Under the pieces are notes generated by a model. That model had not been told where the DNA came from, did not search any database, and was given only the letters and a program-made list of their open reading frames with translations. From Serripes groenlandicus (Eukaryota > Mollusca > Bivalvia > Cardiida > Cardiidae), in NCBI GenBank assembly GCA_031761405.1, contig JASEVX010000003.1:14746973-14810972 (forward strand): a DNA stretch of 64,000 nt. Reading direction: 5' to 3'. Position numbers and translations under genes: made by a program. Below are positions 13,142 through 25,240 of this stretch, piece by piece (within the stretch, counting starts at the first letter, position 1; each line of letters starts with the position of its first letter).

Positions 13142-13870
13142 GTCATTACTGTCCTCTGTATACCGAGTTCTCCACCCAATACCCATGTGGCAATGGTACT
13201 TACAACCTCTCAGCAATGTGACGGTGGTAAATATTGCTCACTTGGGCTCTCAGCAGTAGTTGGGGTATTGCTGGTGGATTCTACTGCACTTTAGGATCCT
13301 GGTCCGCCAGACCAGGGGTAATTGAAAATGACACAGGATCGGATTGTAATTCTCCAGCCACACGCATTGGAGGAAAATGTCAGGCAGGAAACGTCTGTCC
13401 CAACGGATCATGGTCCCCAACAGCATTTACAGGGGTGTTACTATTGCGAGATGGACAAACTCTCCGTAGTGACTTGTCCTTGCTTGGCTGGATACAACTG
13501 TAGTGAATCTTCAACCATGAACAATCCTGTGAATGAGACCATCGGTAACATTAGGAAACTACTGTCCAAAGGCCAGTCAAGTGCCATCCACCTGCGCTGA
13601 AGTTACATTCAGTAATGCCTATGGTAATGAAAATGTTTCTAACTGTTTGCCATGCACAGCTGGACAATATTGTTCAGGAACTGGAAGATATCTACCCAAT
13701 GGTGACTGTAGTGATGGGTTCTTCTGCCCAGCATTGCAGTATTGTACCACAGCCTCCAGGAAATAAGTGTCTTGAAAGTCGATCAATGCCCAGAAGGTAG
13801 TGTCACTGAGACACCATGCCCATCTGAATACTATCAACCCAATGTTGAACAAATATCTTGTCTTATCTGT
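13142..13870 (+). pseudogene. Cysteine-rich GCC2/GCC3-like exon, truncated copy
   Basis: Follows a T-rich tract and AG. It encodes C-x-x-G-x-Y/F-C motifs typical of GCC2/GCC3 (ephrin-receptor-like) repeats: GHYCPLYTEF, CDGGKYC, GGFYCTLGS, CQAGNVCPNGS, CTAGQYCSG. These motifs occur in different frames: a TGA follows LSAM near 13220 and further switches occur near 13250, 13430 and 13600. The right copy has the same lesions, so they predate the duplication. Homology stops at about 13870, where array-unit sequence begins. Such proteins are usually secreted or membrane-anchored; no function can be given here. Confidence 0.75.
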
Positions 13871-14683
13871 TCCATTGGTGGAAGACGAATGACGCTGGTC
13901 ACAGTGACTCTTTTCAAACATCAGAAAGAATGTTGGCCGAGCTAGGGTTCAAACTCACAAACCCTGGATTAACATCCTGCGTAAATCTGCAAATAATATT
14001 CAACCCTGAAATTGAACAGAAATAAACTCCAACTGTATTGATTTAAGTCGGACAGGGTTTAGTTTATGTTGAAAGTTGTTGCGTAAAACCCCGATAAAAA
14101 AATTCATGTGCATATGATTTTAATCCCTTTTCCATATGCAGAGTTTTCACTAATTGTATACAAATTTATACAAATTGTAATGCTACTCTCCCAATACTGT
14201 ATTTACAGGATGAGAATAACAGATGAGAGATGGCACAGACCAGACCGCCAAACGATCGACCAACGATGGCTTTTCCACATAGACTGTTAGCCAATTGATG
14301 GAAGACGGAAGACTGGTCACAGTGACTTTTGTCAAACATCAGAAAGAATGTTGGCCGAGCTGGGGTTCGAACTCACAACCCATGGATTGACATCCCGCAT
14401 AAATCTGCAAATAGTATTCAACCCAGTAACTTGAAAAGAAATAAACTCCAACAGTATTGAATTATGTCAGACAGGTTTTAAGAATTTTTGTCATTCATTG
14501 TTTTGTGTATTTTAACAATTCTTCAACATGTATACCACTTTCACTTTTCTCCTTTTTATTTCTTTCAGCTTTCATTTTACTATTTTCTGGAGAATGGCGA
14601 AGAGATTAAACAAAGATTGATTCATTTGGATTTCATCTGAAATCAAAAGGTACGTTATATTGATTCCTCAATTTTCACATGTT

Positions 14684-17600
14684 TAGATCACCTAGAGCCG
14701 AAGGCTCAAGGTGAGCTATTCTGATCACTTTTTGTCCGTCGTCCGTCGTCCGTCCGGCGTTAACTTTTAGCTTTAAACATCATCTCCTCCTGAACCGCAA
14801 GACTAATTTCCACCAAACATCACAGGAATGTTCCTTTGGTGGTCCTCTTTCAAATTTGTTCAAAGATTTAAATTCCATTGAGAACTTTGGTTGCTGCGGC
14901 ATCAGAAAGGGGACAAAATGTCCAAACTTTAAAAATCTTCTCCTCCGAATCTGCATGTCAGATTCAAATATAATTTGGTAGAAATGTTCCTTGGGTGACC
15001 CTCTATAAAAATTGTTCAAGCCATACTGATTGGTCGAAAAACATGGCAGTCAGGCGGCATCAGAAAAGGGGCAAAATGACAAAATTTGAAAATTCCATTA
15101 TTATGAAAGTGTTTGTCTGATTTTAAGAAAATATAATACGAATCTTACTGTAATGATCCTTTATTTAATTTGTTAAAGCCGTTTTGATTGGTTACACAGT
15201 CATAGCAAACAGGCGTCATCACAAAAGGGGTAAATTGAACTTTTAGCTACAACCAACTCCTACCATTCCAATAGACCAATTTCCACAAAACATCACAGGA
15301 ATGTTCCTTTGGTGGTCCTCTTTCAAATTTGTTCAAAGATTTAAATTCCATTGAGAACTTTGGTTGCTGCGGCATCAGAAAGGGGACAAAATGTCCAAAC
15401 TTTAAAAATCTTCTCCTCCGAATCTGCTTGTCAGATTCAAATATAATTTGGTAGAAATGTTCCTTGGGTGACCCTCTATAAAAATTGTTCAAGCCATACT
15501 GATTGGTCGAAAAACATGGCAGTCAGGCGGCATCAGAAAAGGGGCAAAATTACAAAATTTGAAAATTCCATTTTTATGAAAGTGTTTGTCTGATTTTAAG
15601 AAAATATAATACGAATCTTACTGTAATGATCCTCTATTTAATTTGTTTAAACCGTTTTGATTGGTTACACAATCATAATATATCTATAGGTGCTACCTAT
15701 TTACGAAAAAAAAAACGCAAGATAATTATAAACAAAAATTAAAGAGCATACTTTGGCCATAACAAAGGATTTATAAGTAATTGACTAGACAATAATAATA
15801 TTAATGTCATGTTTCTTGCATTATTAAAACATATTTGGAATTCGTATTGATGGTGTCTGTTATTTTAACAGAAAATAATAAAGTAAAGAATAATAAATCA
15901 AGGAATACATTTATAATGAACGAGGTTAAAACATGAGGGCCAAGATGATCCTTAATCGATCACCTGCATTATGGCAAAGAAGCAAATAGATCAGCCCTTT
16001 TCTGATGCCACCTGGCGACTGCCTTTTTCAACCAGTCAATATGACTGGAACAAATTATGTAAGGGGTCACATTTCTGCTAAACCCTTTCCCTATTAGAGA
16101 CGGTTTCTGAGGCCTATGCAACAGACGATTTAGGAAAAGATTGTCGCCACAAGAACAATTGCTTCTTATGAGAAAGTTATCCTTCTGCCAGAATGTTTGA
16201 TAAATAATTATACTTTGAATGAGTGAGTCAATAGCTCATGTATAGGAATTTGGGGTCTTTCATGTTGATACCACTTTTTGCGGGAAACGACGTCGCTCCA
16301 TTGACTCCTTCTTTGGCTACGATACAGTCAAAATTTAGTTTCGGGTGTAGAAGGCTAATGCTGTCGTTTTTTTTGACGAACGGGAAAACATATTTCTTAC
16401 AGATTTCCATTTATTTTTAACTTTTCGTACAAATGTTAATTGCCACATAACACAGCACTTAAATGATCTTAAATATCGATTTAAAAAAAAAAATGATTAA
16501 AAAGACAACAATAATTTTCAATCCGTGTTTTTCTGCTCATTTTATACATACCCAAAATACCGATTTAAATAAAAAAACAAACTTTTTATACACATCCAAA
16601 ATGGCGGCCCCCATGGATTTTTCCAGTTTCATTTCAGAAAGCTTCATGGGTTATTGAAAAAAAAAAAAAATCTCACACCTGTTAACTATAAGCGAAAAAA
16701 ACCATTTATGTTTTTTTTTCGTATTAACCAGGCGTCATCACAAAAGGGGTAAATTGAACTTTTAGCTACAAATGACAACCAACTCCTACCATTCCAATAG
16801 ACCAATTTCCACAAAACATCACAGGAATGTTCCTTTGGTGGTCCTCTTTCAAATTTGTTCAAAGATTTAAATTCCATTGAGAACTTTGGTTGCTACGGCA
16901 TCAGAAAGGGGACAAAATGTCCAAACTTTAAAAATCTTCTCCTCCGAATCTGCCTGTCAGATTCAAATATAATTTGGTAGAAATGTTCCTTGGGTGACCC
17001 TCTATAAAAATTGTTCAAGCCATACTGATTGGTCGAAAAACATGGCAGTCAGGCGGCATCAGAAAAGGGGCAAAATGACAAAATTTGAAAATTCCATTTT
17101 TATGAAAGTGTTTGTCTGATTTTAAGAAAGTATAATACGAATCTTACTGTTATGATCCTCTATTTAATTTGTTTAAACCGTTTTGATTGGTTACACAATC
17201 ATATCAACCAGGCGTCATCACAAAAGGGGTAAATTGAACTTTTAGCTACAAATGACAACCAACTCCTACCATTCCAACAGACCAATTTCCACAAAACATC
17301 ACAGGAATGTTCCTTTGGTGGTCCTCTTTCAAAATTGTTCAAAGATTTAAATTCCATTGAGAACTTTGGTTGCTGCGGCATCAGAAAGTGAGAAAAATAC
17401 CCAAATTTTAAAATCCTTTTCCTCCATAATCTGCTTGTGCGATTGCAAGATAATTTGGTAGAAATGTTCCTTAAGTGACACTCTAAATAAACTGTTGAAG
17501 CCATATTGATTTCGTTGAAAAACAGGGCAGCAAGGCGGCATCAGGAAAGGTGCAAAATGACAAAAACTTTATAATTCCATTCTTATTAAAGTTCTTGTTA

Positions 17601-17772
17601 GATTTCAAGATATAAATGACCTTTACTGATAAGCTGTTTCTTGAGAAGTGTCCACTCCTTGCAGTTTCATTTGCAATCCTTGATCAAATTTTTCCAGATA
17701 TTTGCAGTTTAATATTTGCTACTAATTTACTATCAATTAGGTGACCGATTTAGGGCCATCTTGGCCCTCTTG
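14684..17772 (+). mobile_element. Composite HINE with ~475-bp repeat periods
   Basis: Head 'tagatcacctagagcc' with foldback, GTCCGTC microsatellite, then four copies of a long composite monomer starting near 14821, 15294, 16820 and 17300 (periods 473, 1526 with insertion, 480). It ends in a ggccatcttggcc hairpin and CTCTTG. It sits in the same T-run as H1 but belongs to a different subfamily (catggcagtcaggcggcatc). A 1.05-kb element is nested at 15679-16725. Confidence 0.75.
15679..16725. mobile_element. Unclassified ~1.05-kb insertion inside a HINE
   Basis: Splits a monomer between 'tggttacacaatcata' and 'taaccaggcgtcatcac', which are adjacent at 17190-17215. Ends show a rough inverted similarity (tacgaaaaaaaaa near 15702 against tttttttttcgtatta near 16724). 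Holds a 60-codon minus-strand frame (16410-16228) and 'aaaatggcggcccccatgg' (about 16599). No protein family recognised. Confidence 0.55.
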
Positions 17773-18507
17773 TTTATATTTCTTAAACATGTAGGCCACC
17801 ATGTTTTTTCTCTTTTTTCTTTAGTGCAGCTATCATATCAATCAAGGGGTCATGTGCTCGAACAACTGCTCAGCCAATTATTCTTTCCGATGATTGACAA
17901 GTCATTGTGACTAGGTTCATTTGTCTTGAAAAAAATTGATTGGGATTTAACGTGGTTTTCAACAACTTTTCAGTCATATCTGGGCGGACTGTTCACCTAC
18001 TCATGTGTTGCCTTGCTTTCACACACAAGTAAGATTGTTGGCAGAGCTTGGGTTCAAACTCATATCCCCTGGAATGAAAAGAAATAAACTCCATCTGCAT
18101 TGATTTAAGTCGGACAGGGTTTAATTATTCTGTTTATTTTTTAGATTTCATGTTAAGGTTTGGAGAATGGCAAAGAGATGGTTCATACAGTTGTTTCTTT
18201 TGGATTTCATCTGAATTCAAATGGTACGTTGAATAGATTCGTCAGTTAATTGTATATATTTCTTAAATCTTAGTTATTTACATAAGTTGTATTATCAAAG
18301 AAATATGTTGTTTTGTTGCATAATTCGCTTAAAACCTTGTGGGAAAAGGTTAACATATGCACAGTAGTTTTTCCTTTCCACAAAATGTTGTCTAATCTAT
18401 TCTAAATTAATATGTTACCTTATATTTACATAATGTTGAAGACAGCGAAAACCTGAATAAAACATAAAAATCAGTTATAATTCCTAGGTTCCTCATCATA
18501 TTTTTCC

Positions 18508-18718
18508 TTCACGGGTTCGATACCCGGTTGCGGCGACATTCTTTCGGGCGATGTTTTCCATTGCCTCTCACCTCTGATCTATGTGAGAAAGTAGTCAGTG
18601 GCTTCGAAAGAATGTTGTGTAAGTACTGGTGTGGGAAAGCCAGGAAAACATGGGTAGGTGCACTGACCCCCGTGATATGACCAAAGCTGTTGAAAGCGGC
18701 GTTAAACTCCAAACAAAC
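18508..18718 (+). mobile_element. SINE-c with 10-bp target duplication
   Basis: 211 bases beginning near a B box (gggttcgatacccgg) and ending gttgaaagcggcgttaaac plus a short caaacaaac tail. Flanked by atatttttcc on both sides (18498-18507, 18719-18728). The 5' part (A box) is missing, as in 5'-truncated retroposition. Confidence 0.85.
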
Positions 18719-18740
18719 ATATTTTTCCTAAATCATAAAG

Positions 18741-20885
18741 CGCGCTCTTAATTGGGTTCCATTTCACTTCTGAATATAGTGGTAGAGCGTCTGCCTTGTG
18801 TGCTGGAGGTCACAGGTTTGGTCCCAAGTCTGGTCATACAAAAACTTTAAAAACTAGTAATAGCTTCCCTCCTTGGCGCTCAGGGTTGCGGGATTTGAAT
18901 TACGACTGACTGTCTGGTGTCGGGATAGATGGACCAGTAGAACTGGTACCTTACCCAGGAAAACGCTGTGATATAACTAAATACATTTTGAAAGGGGCGT
19001 TAATCCTTTCCCACAAACAGCAAATCTGCAGCAGACTACTTGAAAATATCTACTAAAAGATACGTAATATCTCTAGAATTGTAGGTATAATTACTGAAAA
19101 AAGTTAAGAAACATTGTGGCAAAAAAAGAAATTGCTTGTTTTCAGCAATTTTTCCTTTTGTATCAATGTTTTCAAAAGTCGTCTATATGTGGGAAACGGT
19201 TTAACATCAATCAATCATTCACTTCTGAATAACAAGCATGTTTTTATCAATTTCCCAGCCATTTCACTTAACAATTACCCGCATACAATAAATCTGCAGC
19301 AGACGACAATGCTATTACAGTGTCAGGTGGGAAAAAGTTAAAGCGACTCATGTGCTTATGAGGAATCCGCTGTGGTCGAGTGATTTGCTTAGGGGATTTG
19401 AAACCAGGGTCCCGTATTCCATCCCCAGTCACGGCACGACAATCATGGTGGAGTGCCCATGGACAAAGCACATTTCCTAGCCTAGTACTGTTTTGTTTAA
19501 TATCCAGGGATGTGATACAACTGAAATAATGTTGAAAGTTGCGTTAAACCCAAATAAAAAAAATCATGTGCGTATGATTTTAATCCCTTTTCCATATGCA
19601 GAGTTTTCACTATTTGTATACAAATTTATGTGATTGTAATGCTACTCTCCCAATACTGTATTTACAGGATGAGAATAACAGATGAGAGATGGCACAGACC
19701 AGACCGCCAAACAATCGATCAACGATGGCTATTCCACATAGACTGTTAGCCAATTGATGGAAGACGGAAGACTCTGGTCACAGTGACTTTTGTCAAACAT
19801 CAGAAAGAATGTTGGCCGAGCTGGGGTTCGAACTCACAACCCATGGATTGACATCCCGCATAAATCTGCAAATAGTATTCAACCCAGTAACTTGAAAAGA
19901 AATAAACTCCAACAGTATTGAATTATGTCAGACAGGTTTTAAGAATTTTTGTCATTCATTGTTTTGTGTATTTTAACAATTCTTCAACATGTATACCACT
20001 TTCACTTTTCTCCTTTTTATTTCTTTCAGCTTTCATTTTACTATTTTCTGGAGAATGGCGAAGAGATTAAACAAAGATTGATTCATTTGGATTTCATCTG
20101 AAATCAAAAGGTACGTTATATTGATTCCTCAATTTTCACATTTTTTATATTTCTTAAACATATAGGCCACCATGTTTTTTCTCTTTTTTCTTTAGTGCAG
20201 CTATCATATCAATCGAGGGGTCATGTGCTCGAACAACCGCTCAGCCAATTATTCTTTCCGATGATTGACAAGTCATTGCGACTAGCATCATTTGTCTTGA
20301 AAAGAATTGATTGGGATTTAACGTGGTTTTCAACAACTTTTCAGTCATATCTGGGCGGACTGTTCACCTGCTCATGTGTTGCCTTGCTTTCACACACAAG
20401 TAAGATTGTTGGCAGAGCTTGGGTTCAAACTCATATCCCCTGGAATGACAAGAAATAAACTCCATCTGCATTGATTTAAGTCGGACAGGGTTTAATTATT
20501 CTGTTTATTTTTTAGATTTCATGTTAAGGTTTGGAGAATGGCAAAGAGATGGTTCAAACAGTTGTTTCTTTTGGATTTCATCTGAATTCAAATGGTACGT
20601 TGAATAGATTCGTCAGTTAATTGTATATATTTTTTAAATCTTAGTTATTTATATAAGTTGTATAATCAAAGAAATATGTTGTTTTGTTGCATAATTTGCT
20701 TAAAACCTTTTGGGAAAAGGTTAACATATAGTAGTTTTTCCTTTCCACAAAATATTGTCTAATCTATCCTAAATTAATATGTTGCCTTATATTTACATAA
20801 TGTTGAAGACAGCGAAAACCTGAATAAAACATAAAAATCAGTTATAATTCCAAGGTTCCCCATCATGCTTTTCCTAAATCATAAA
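18741..20885. repeat. Array unit 6 (2.15-kb type)
   Basis: SINE-a at 18774-19005, MITE to 19340, SINE-b at 19350-19560, conserved blocks, and the ~590-base segment. The period to unit 7 is 2146 bases (18781 to 20927). The T-run used by HINEs in units 1 and 5 is empty (near 20145). Confidence 0.75.
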
Positions 20886-22735
20886 GTGCGCTCTTAATTG
20901 GGTTCCATTTCACTTCTGTATATAGTGGTAGAGCGTCTGCCTTGTGTGCTGGAGGTCACAGGTTTGGTCTCGTTTTCAGCAATTTTTCCATTGGTTACAA
21001 TGTTTTCAAAAGTCGTCAATATGTGGGAAAAGGTTTAACATCAATCAATCATTCACTTCTGAATATCAAGCATGTTTTTATCAATTTCCCAGCCATTTCA
21101 CTTAACAATATCCCGCATACAATAAATCTGCAGCAGACGACAATGCTATTACAGTGTCCGGTGGGAAATAGTTAAAGCAACTCATGTGCTTATGAGGAAT
21201 CCGCTGTGGTCGAGTGATTTGCTTAGGGGATTTGAAACCAGGGTCCCGTATTCCATCCCCAGTCACGGCACGACAATCATGGTGGAGTGCCCATGGACAA
21301 AGCACATTTCCTAGCCTAGTACTGTTTTGTTTAATATCCCGGGATTGTGAACTGTTGCAGTGATACAACTGAAATAATGTTGAAAGTTGCGTTAAACCCA
21401 AATAAAAAAAAACATGTGCTTTTGATTTTAATCCCATTTCCTTATGCAGAGTTTTCACTATTTGTATACAAATTTGTTTGATTGTAATGCTATTCTTCCA
21501 ATACTGTATTTACAGGATGAGAATTACAGATGAGAGATGGCACAGACCAGACCGCCAAACGATCGACCAACGATGGCTTTTCCACATAGACTGTTAGCCA
21601 ATTGATGGAAGACGAATGACGCTGGTCACAGTGACTTTTGTCAAACATCGGAAAGAAAGTTGGCCGAGCTGGGGTTCAAACTTGCAACCCATGGATTGAC
21701 ATCCCGCATAAATCTGCAAATAGTATTCAACCCAGTAACTTGAAAAGAAATAAACTCCCAACAGTATTGAATTATATCAGACAGGTTTTAAGAATTTTTG
21801 TCATTCATTGTTTTGTACATTTTAACAATTCTTCAACATGTATACAACTTTCCCTTTTCTCCTTTTCATTTCTTTCAGCTTTCATTTTACTATTTTCTGG
21901 AGAATGGCGAAGAGATTAAACAAAGATTGATTCATTTGGATTTCATCTGAAATCAAAAGGTACGTTGTATTGATTCGTCAATTTTAACATTTTTTATATT
22001 TCTTAAACATGTAGGCCACCATGTTTTTTCTCCTTTTCCTTTAGTGCAGCTATCATATCAATCAAGGGGTCATGTGCTCGAACAACCGCTCAGCCAATTA
22101 TTCTTTCCGATGATTGACAAGTCATTGCGACTAGCGTCATTTGTCTTGAAAAGAATTGATTGGGATTTAACGTGGTTTTCAACAATTTTTCAGTCATATC
22201 TGGGCGGACAGTTCACCTATTCATGTGTTGCCTTGCTTTCTCACACCAGTAAGATTGTTGGCCGAGCTGGGGTTCAAACTCATATATCCCCTGGAATGAA
22301 AAGAAATAAACTCCATCTGCATTGATTTAAGTCGGACAGGGTTTATTTATTCTGTTTATTTTTTAGATTTCATGTTAAGGTCTGGAGAATGGCAAAGAGA
22401 TGGTTCATACAGTTGTTTCTTTTGGATTTCATCTGAATTCAAATGGTACGTTGAATAGATTCGTCAGTTAATTGTATATATTTCTTAAATCTTAGTTATT
22501 TACATAAGTTGTATAATCAAAGAAATATGTTGTTTTGTTGCATAATTTGCTTAAAACCTTGTGGGAAAAGGTTAACATATGCACAGTAGTTTTTCCTTTC
22601 CACAAAATATTGTCTAATATATCCTAAATTAATATGTTACCTTATATTTACATAATGTTGAAGACAGCGAAAACCTGAATAAAACATAAAAATCAGTTAT
22701 AATTCCTAGGTTCCTCATCATATTTTTACTAAATC
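20886..22735. repeat. Array unit 7 (deletion variant, 1855 bases)
   Basis: The SINE-a head breaks off after 'ggtttggtc' (about 20970) and resumes in the MITE at 'tcgttttcagcaattttt', a loss of about 291 bases relative to unit 6. SINE-b at 21185-21410 and the remaining blocks are complete. Confidence 0.75.
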
Positions 22736-23152
22736 ATAAAGCGCGCTCTTAATTGGGTTCCATTTCACTTCTGAATATAGTGGTAGAGCGTCTACCTTGT
22801 GTGCTGGAGGTCACAGGTTTGGTCCCCAGTCTGGTCATACAAAAACTTTAAAAACTAGTAATAGCTTCCCTCTTTGGCATTTGGGGTTGCGGCGTTTGAA
22901 TTACGACTGACTGTCTGGTGTCATGATAGATGGACCAGTAGAACTGGTACCTTACCCAGATAAACGCTGTGATATAACTAAATACATTTTGAAAGGGGCG
23001 TTAATCCTTTCCCACAAACAGCAAATCTGCAGCAGACTACTTGAAAATATCTACTAAAAGATACGGAATATCTCTAGAATTGTAGGTATAATTACTGAAA
23101 AAAGTTGGAAACATTGTGGCAAAAAGAGAAATTGCTTGTTTTCAGCAATTTT

Positions 23153-23649
23153 TAGCTCTACTGGCCAAAGGCCAGAAGGGCTTATGTCGTGGCGATTCGT
23201 CCGTCTGTCCGTCCGTAAACAATTTCTCAACCAAACTTATACAGTACTTAGATATCCATGAGAGCTCGGTTCCTTTCGAAAACCAGCCAGATCAGCCCAT
23301 ACATGACTGGATTATGGCCCTTGAAATGGTCAAAATTGCTATAATAGAGCTTGTTAACACGATAGTCTTTATTTTTTATTGTATCTCAACCAAACTTATA
23401 CAGTAGTTAGATATTCATGAGAGCTTGATTCCTTTCAAAAACAAGCCAGATCCGCCCCATGCATGACTGAATTATGGCCCTTGAAATTGTCAAAATTGCT
23501 ATAATACAGCTTGTGAACACAATAGATCTTCCATTTACTATCTGATCTTCACCAAACTTAGATGGTATTTGAATATTGATGACATATTGGTTCCTCTTGA
23601 AACAAGCCAGATCAATGCCAGTAGGGCATAGGCCCTCATGGGCCTCTTG
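23153..23649 (+). mobile_element. HINE of the 'agctctactggccaaagg' family
   Basis: TAGCTCTACTGGCC with a ggccaaaggcc foldback, GTCCGTC stretch, three ~165-base monomers (gagagctcggttcctttcgaaaac, accagccagat), ends 'cctcatgggcctcttg'. It interrupts MITE sequence between 'cagcaatttt' and 'ccttttg', which are contiguous in the other units. Confidence 0.8.
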
Positions 23650-24267
23650 TTCCTTTTGTTACAATGTTTTCAAAAGTCGTCTATATGTGGGAAACGGTTT
23701 AACGTCAATCAATCATTCACTTCTGAATATCAAGCATGTTTTTATCAATTTTCCAGCCATTTCACTTAACAATATCCCGCATACAATAAATCTGCAGCAG
23801 ACGACAATGCTATTACAGTGTCAGGTGGCAAATAGTTAAAGCAACTCATGTGCTTATGAGGAATCGGCCGTGGTCGAGTGGTTTGCTTAGGGGATTTGAA
23901 ACCGGGGTCCCGTATTCGATCCCCAGTCACCGCACGATGATCATGGTGGAGTGCCCATGGGCAGGGCACATTTCCTAGCCTAGTACTGTTTTGTTTAATA
24001 TCCAGAGATTGTGAAAAATAATATTGAAAGTTGCGTAAAACCCCGATAAAAAAATTCATGTGCGTATGATTTTAATCCCTTTTCCATATGCAGAGTTTTC
24101 ACTAATTGTATACAAATTTATGTGATTGTAATGCTACTCTCCCAATACTGTATTTACAGGATGAGAATAACAGATGAGAGATGGCACAGACCAGACCGCC
24201 AAACGATCGACCAACGATGGCTTTTCCACATAGACTGTTAGCCAATTGATGGAAGACGAATGACTGG

Positions 24268-24491
24268 TCTATTTTGCCTTATATGGCTATTGTGAAAACT
24301 TAAGAAAATCTTCTTCTCCAAAAGTGTCAGGCCGATTTTCAAATAATTTTGTAGGAATGTACCTAGGGTGACCCTCTATCAGATTCCTTCAAGCCAAGTT
24401 GATTGGTCGGAAACTATGGCCGCCAGGGGGAGGGGCTTATATAGCTAAAGTAAAAAAAAAAAATTAGGTGAGCGATTCCATGGCCCTCTTG
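24268..24491 (+). mobile_element. 5'-truncated HINE with host deletion
   Basis: About one and a third monomers plus the aggtgagc...CTCTTG end. On its left the host unit stops early at 'gacgaatgac'; on its right host sequence resumes at 'tatttcttaaac', so both the element's 5' part and several hundred host bases are missing. Confidence 0.7.
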
Positions 24492-25240
24492 TATTTCTTA
24501 AACATGTAGGCCACCATGTTTTTTCTCTTTTTCCTTTAGTACAGCTATCATATCTATCAAGGGGTCATGTGCTCGAACAACCGCTCAGCCATTAAATCTT
24601 TCCGATTATTGACAAGTCATTGCGACTAGCGTCATTTGTCTTGAAAAGAATTGATTGGGATTTAACGTGGTTTTCAACAACTTTTCAGTCATATCTGAGC
24701 AGACTGTTCACCTACTCATGTGTTACCTTGCTTTCACACACAAGTAAGATTGTTGGCAGAGCTGGGGTTCAAACTCATATCCCCTGGAATGAAAAGAAAT
24801 AAACTCCATATGCATTGATTTAAGTCGGACAGGGTTTTGTTATTCTGTTTATTTTTTAGATTTCATGTTAAAGTCTGGAGAATGGCAAAGATGGTTCATA
24901 CAGTTGCTTCTTTTGCATTTAATATGAATTCAAATGGTACGTTGATTATATTCGTCAGTTAATTGTATATATTTCTTAAATCTTAGTTATTTACATAAGT
25001 TGTATAATCAAAGAAATATGTTGTTTTGTTGCATAATTTGCTTAAAACCTTGTTGGAAAAGGTTAACATATGCACTGTAGTTTTTCCTTTTCACAAAATA
25101 TTGTCTAATCTATCCTAAATTAATATGTTACCTTATATTTACATAATGTTGAAGACAGCGAAAACCTGAATACAACATAAAAATCAGTTATAATTCCAAG
25201 GTTCCTCATCATATTTTTCCTAAATCATAAAGCGCGCTCT

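Larger units (their letters stand above)
1..13875. repeat. Left copy of a tandem segmental duplication
   Basis: Holds the repeat-unit array (to about 8360), a stretch not shared with the right copy (about 8360-10255), and a segment (10256-13875) that is near-identical to 28762-31075 apart from a hAT insertion and small changes. Similarity stops inside the cysteine-rich exon at about 13870, where the sequence switches to repeat-unit sequence. The window start truncates it. Confidence 0.7.
13876..18740. repeat. Array unit 5 (with large composite HINE)
   Basis: Begins at the duplication joint with the 'ggaagacgaatgac' block, followed by a second start of the same block at 14070, the HINE at 14684-17772, the ~590-base segment (17773-18500) and a SINE-c with a clear 10-base target duplication. 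The HINE occupies the T-run equivalent to the one filled in unit 1. Confidence 0.7.
22736..25240. repeat. Array unit 8 (two HINE insertions)
   Basis: SINE-a at 22775-23005; the MITE is interrupted by a HINE (23153-23649); SINE-b at 23850-24050; a truncated HINE (24268-24491) has replaced host sequence between 'gacgaatgac' and 'tatttcttaaac'. The period to unit 9 is 2490 bases. Confidence 0.7.
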
